Assembly (NCBI GenBank): GCA_020796225.1
Contig: CM036758.1
Location: 25,066,397 to 25,130,396, forward strand
Length of the DNA stretch: 64,000 nucleotides
Source of the DNA: Arion vulgaris
Taxonomy: Eukaryota > Mollusca > Gastropoda > Stylommatophora > Arionidae
Direction: 5' to 3'
The notes below the pieces were generated by a model. It searched no databases. It was not told where the DNA came from and worked only from the letters and a program-made list of their open reading frames with translations. Shown piece by piece: positions 62,940 through 64,000 of the stretch (position 1 is the first letter of the stretch; each line of letters starts with the position of its first letter). A program made the position numbers and the translations under genes.

Positions 62940-64000
62940 TTAAAGTCATTAAGAAACACAAGAGGACTTTACAGCCTTTCAAGCCAACCACACCAGAACA
63001 CAACATCATCAGTAAAGTTAGACAAATCTAGTAGTGGTGCCATGATCAGAGAAAGAGATGCATCAGTCAATATGGTGGACAGATAAAAGACCTGCAATTA
63101 GTCGTAGCAAAAAGCTAAAAATCCTCATCTCTCAACAAGAGTCAATCCTTCAAAAACGAACTGCTATCAAAAATGAAGCAAAGATTGAAATCAATTACAG
63201 TAGTTGTCAAGAAAGTTGCTCAACAACCAAAACTCATGATGTGGAGGAAAAGGTTTTGTCAAGAAGTGTGAAAGTAAAGTTCACCTAAGAGATTCTGGTC
63301 CCTACACAAATCCATGAATGGCCCATAAAATACAGACATATTAAAGACTTTCAAAATGAAAACCAGATCTATCACAGATGGATGAGGACAAAGGAATGGC
63401 TATTCTTGAAAGATATATTAACAAACATGCACACAAAACCTGGACAAGCTGTGAGCCACAATAAGCGTGCTCAATGAGCTATGTACTGAAGCAGTCATGA
63501 ATTGAAGGTCTTCTGATCACTGGAGATCTATTTTGCAATTAACTGATACAAAATATCTGCTTCCTCCCTGAAAGCATCATTAATGAAGTTACAAACAGAC
63601 TTGAAGAAGCAGATATGGATGACCTGTGCACGTTCAAAAGCAACAGCATCCAAAATGACATCATCACTGAGAGCTATTTACATAGCTTCTTCCAATAGAA
63701 AAACCTAGATAGAATCTCTCATATACCTCTGGCTATAGAAATATTGCAATGCAAAACACAATAGGTAAACTAGTGGAGAAGATAATATCCAGGAAGATAG
63801 CACATGTACTCAAGATGAATCACCAACTACTCTCCATGCTTGGGTCATACAGATGGCACGGAGACATGGCACAATTTTAGTTTTTCCTATAACACATGCT
63901 AGGGATTTCACACAGTTGTACAATTGTCGAAGGTCTGGAAGATGTTTACAACTATGCTTCTTATTAATGAAGCATTTGCTAGAGCTTTATTTTCGACCAG
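62940..64000 (+). mobile_element. LINE EN-RT segment, running off the window
   Basis: The + strand has FWSLHKSMNGPIKYRHIKDF-like sequence with shifts, HRWMRTKEWLFLKDILT and NTIGKLVEKIISRKIAHVL. It is collinear with the 5' part of the LINE at 57890-60335 (FWQLHRSMNG, NTIGKLLEKIIARKI) on the opposite strand. It is decayed and cut by the window end. Confidence 0.8.

Overview
This is AT-rich animal DNA with large introns. It carries two recognisable spliced genes, both on the + strand and rebuilt here exon by exon, set in a dense field of transposable elements and minisatellites. The TE mix is non-LTR elements of several lineages, Penelope-like elements with a GIY-YIG domain, hAT, mariner and Tc1-like transposons, TTAA MITEs and tRNA-derived SINEs. 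That mix suggests an invertebrate, most likely a lophotrochozoan such as a mollusc. The organism assignment is inference only.

Gene 1 (7281 to about 12408) is an MGST2/LTC4S-like member of the MAPEG family of membrane glutathione transferases. It has five exons whose splice phases all agree, encodes about 160 residues, and keeps the residues known to bind and activate glutathione in human LTC4S. Gene 2 (34205 to 56139, continuing past the window) is the N-terminal part of an M13 (neprilysin/ECE-like) zinc endopeptidase. Four phase-matched exons give a short cytoplasmic tail, a signal-anchor helix, a CLTPEC segment and the PCDDFYMFACGGW block. The catalytic HExxH exon lies downstream of the window.

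Layout: 1-7.2 kb holds LINE fragments, a 44-bp minisatellite, SINEs and a 5' fragment of U2 snRNA. 7.3-12.5 kb is gene 1, with a MITE, a hAT MITE, a Penelope-like fragment and LINE scraps in its introns. 12.5-34 kb is intergenic and dominated by minisatellites of about 20, 22, 25, 45, 58, 55, 32, 42 and 40 bp. Its most striking part is a 58-bp array at 19.6-20.3 kb that reappears inverted at 22.3-23.6 kb around a different 55-bp array. The 40-bp array ends about 40 bp before the gene 2 start codon. 34.3-47.8 kb is the first intron of gene 2 and is nearly all transposons: two hAT elements with intact target duplications, an internally deleted Penelope-like element, a Tc1-like element with 106-bp terminal repeats, and LINE pieces. 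The second intron (48.0-53.9 kb) holds a nearly full-length, decayed RNase-H-bearing LINE with a nested 268-bp insertion. 54-64 kb continues with LINEs and a 1.3-kb mariner.

Every transposase and reverse transcriptase seen is broken by stops or frameshifts. Several insertions are nested and can be ordered in time: LINE first, DNA transposon later. No rRNA, functional tRNA gene or CRISPR array was found. Stretches not listed (roughly 1-970, 1260-1800, 14760-15860, 27280-27730, 30640-31010, 46890-47460 and 55270-55970) are AT-rich sequence in which I recognise nothing.
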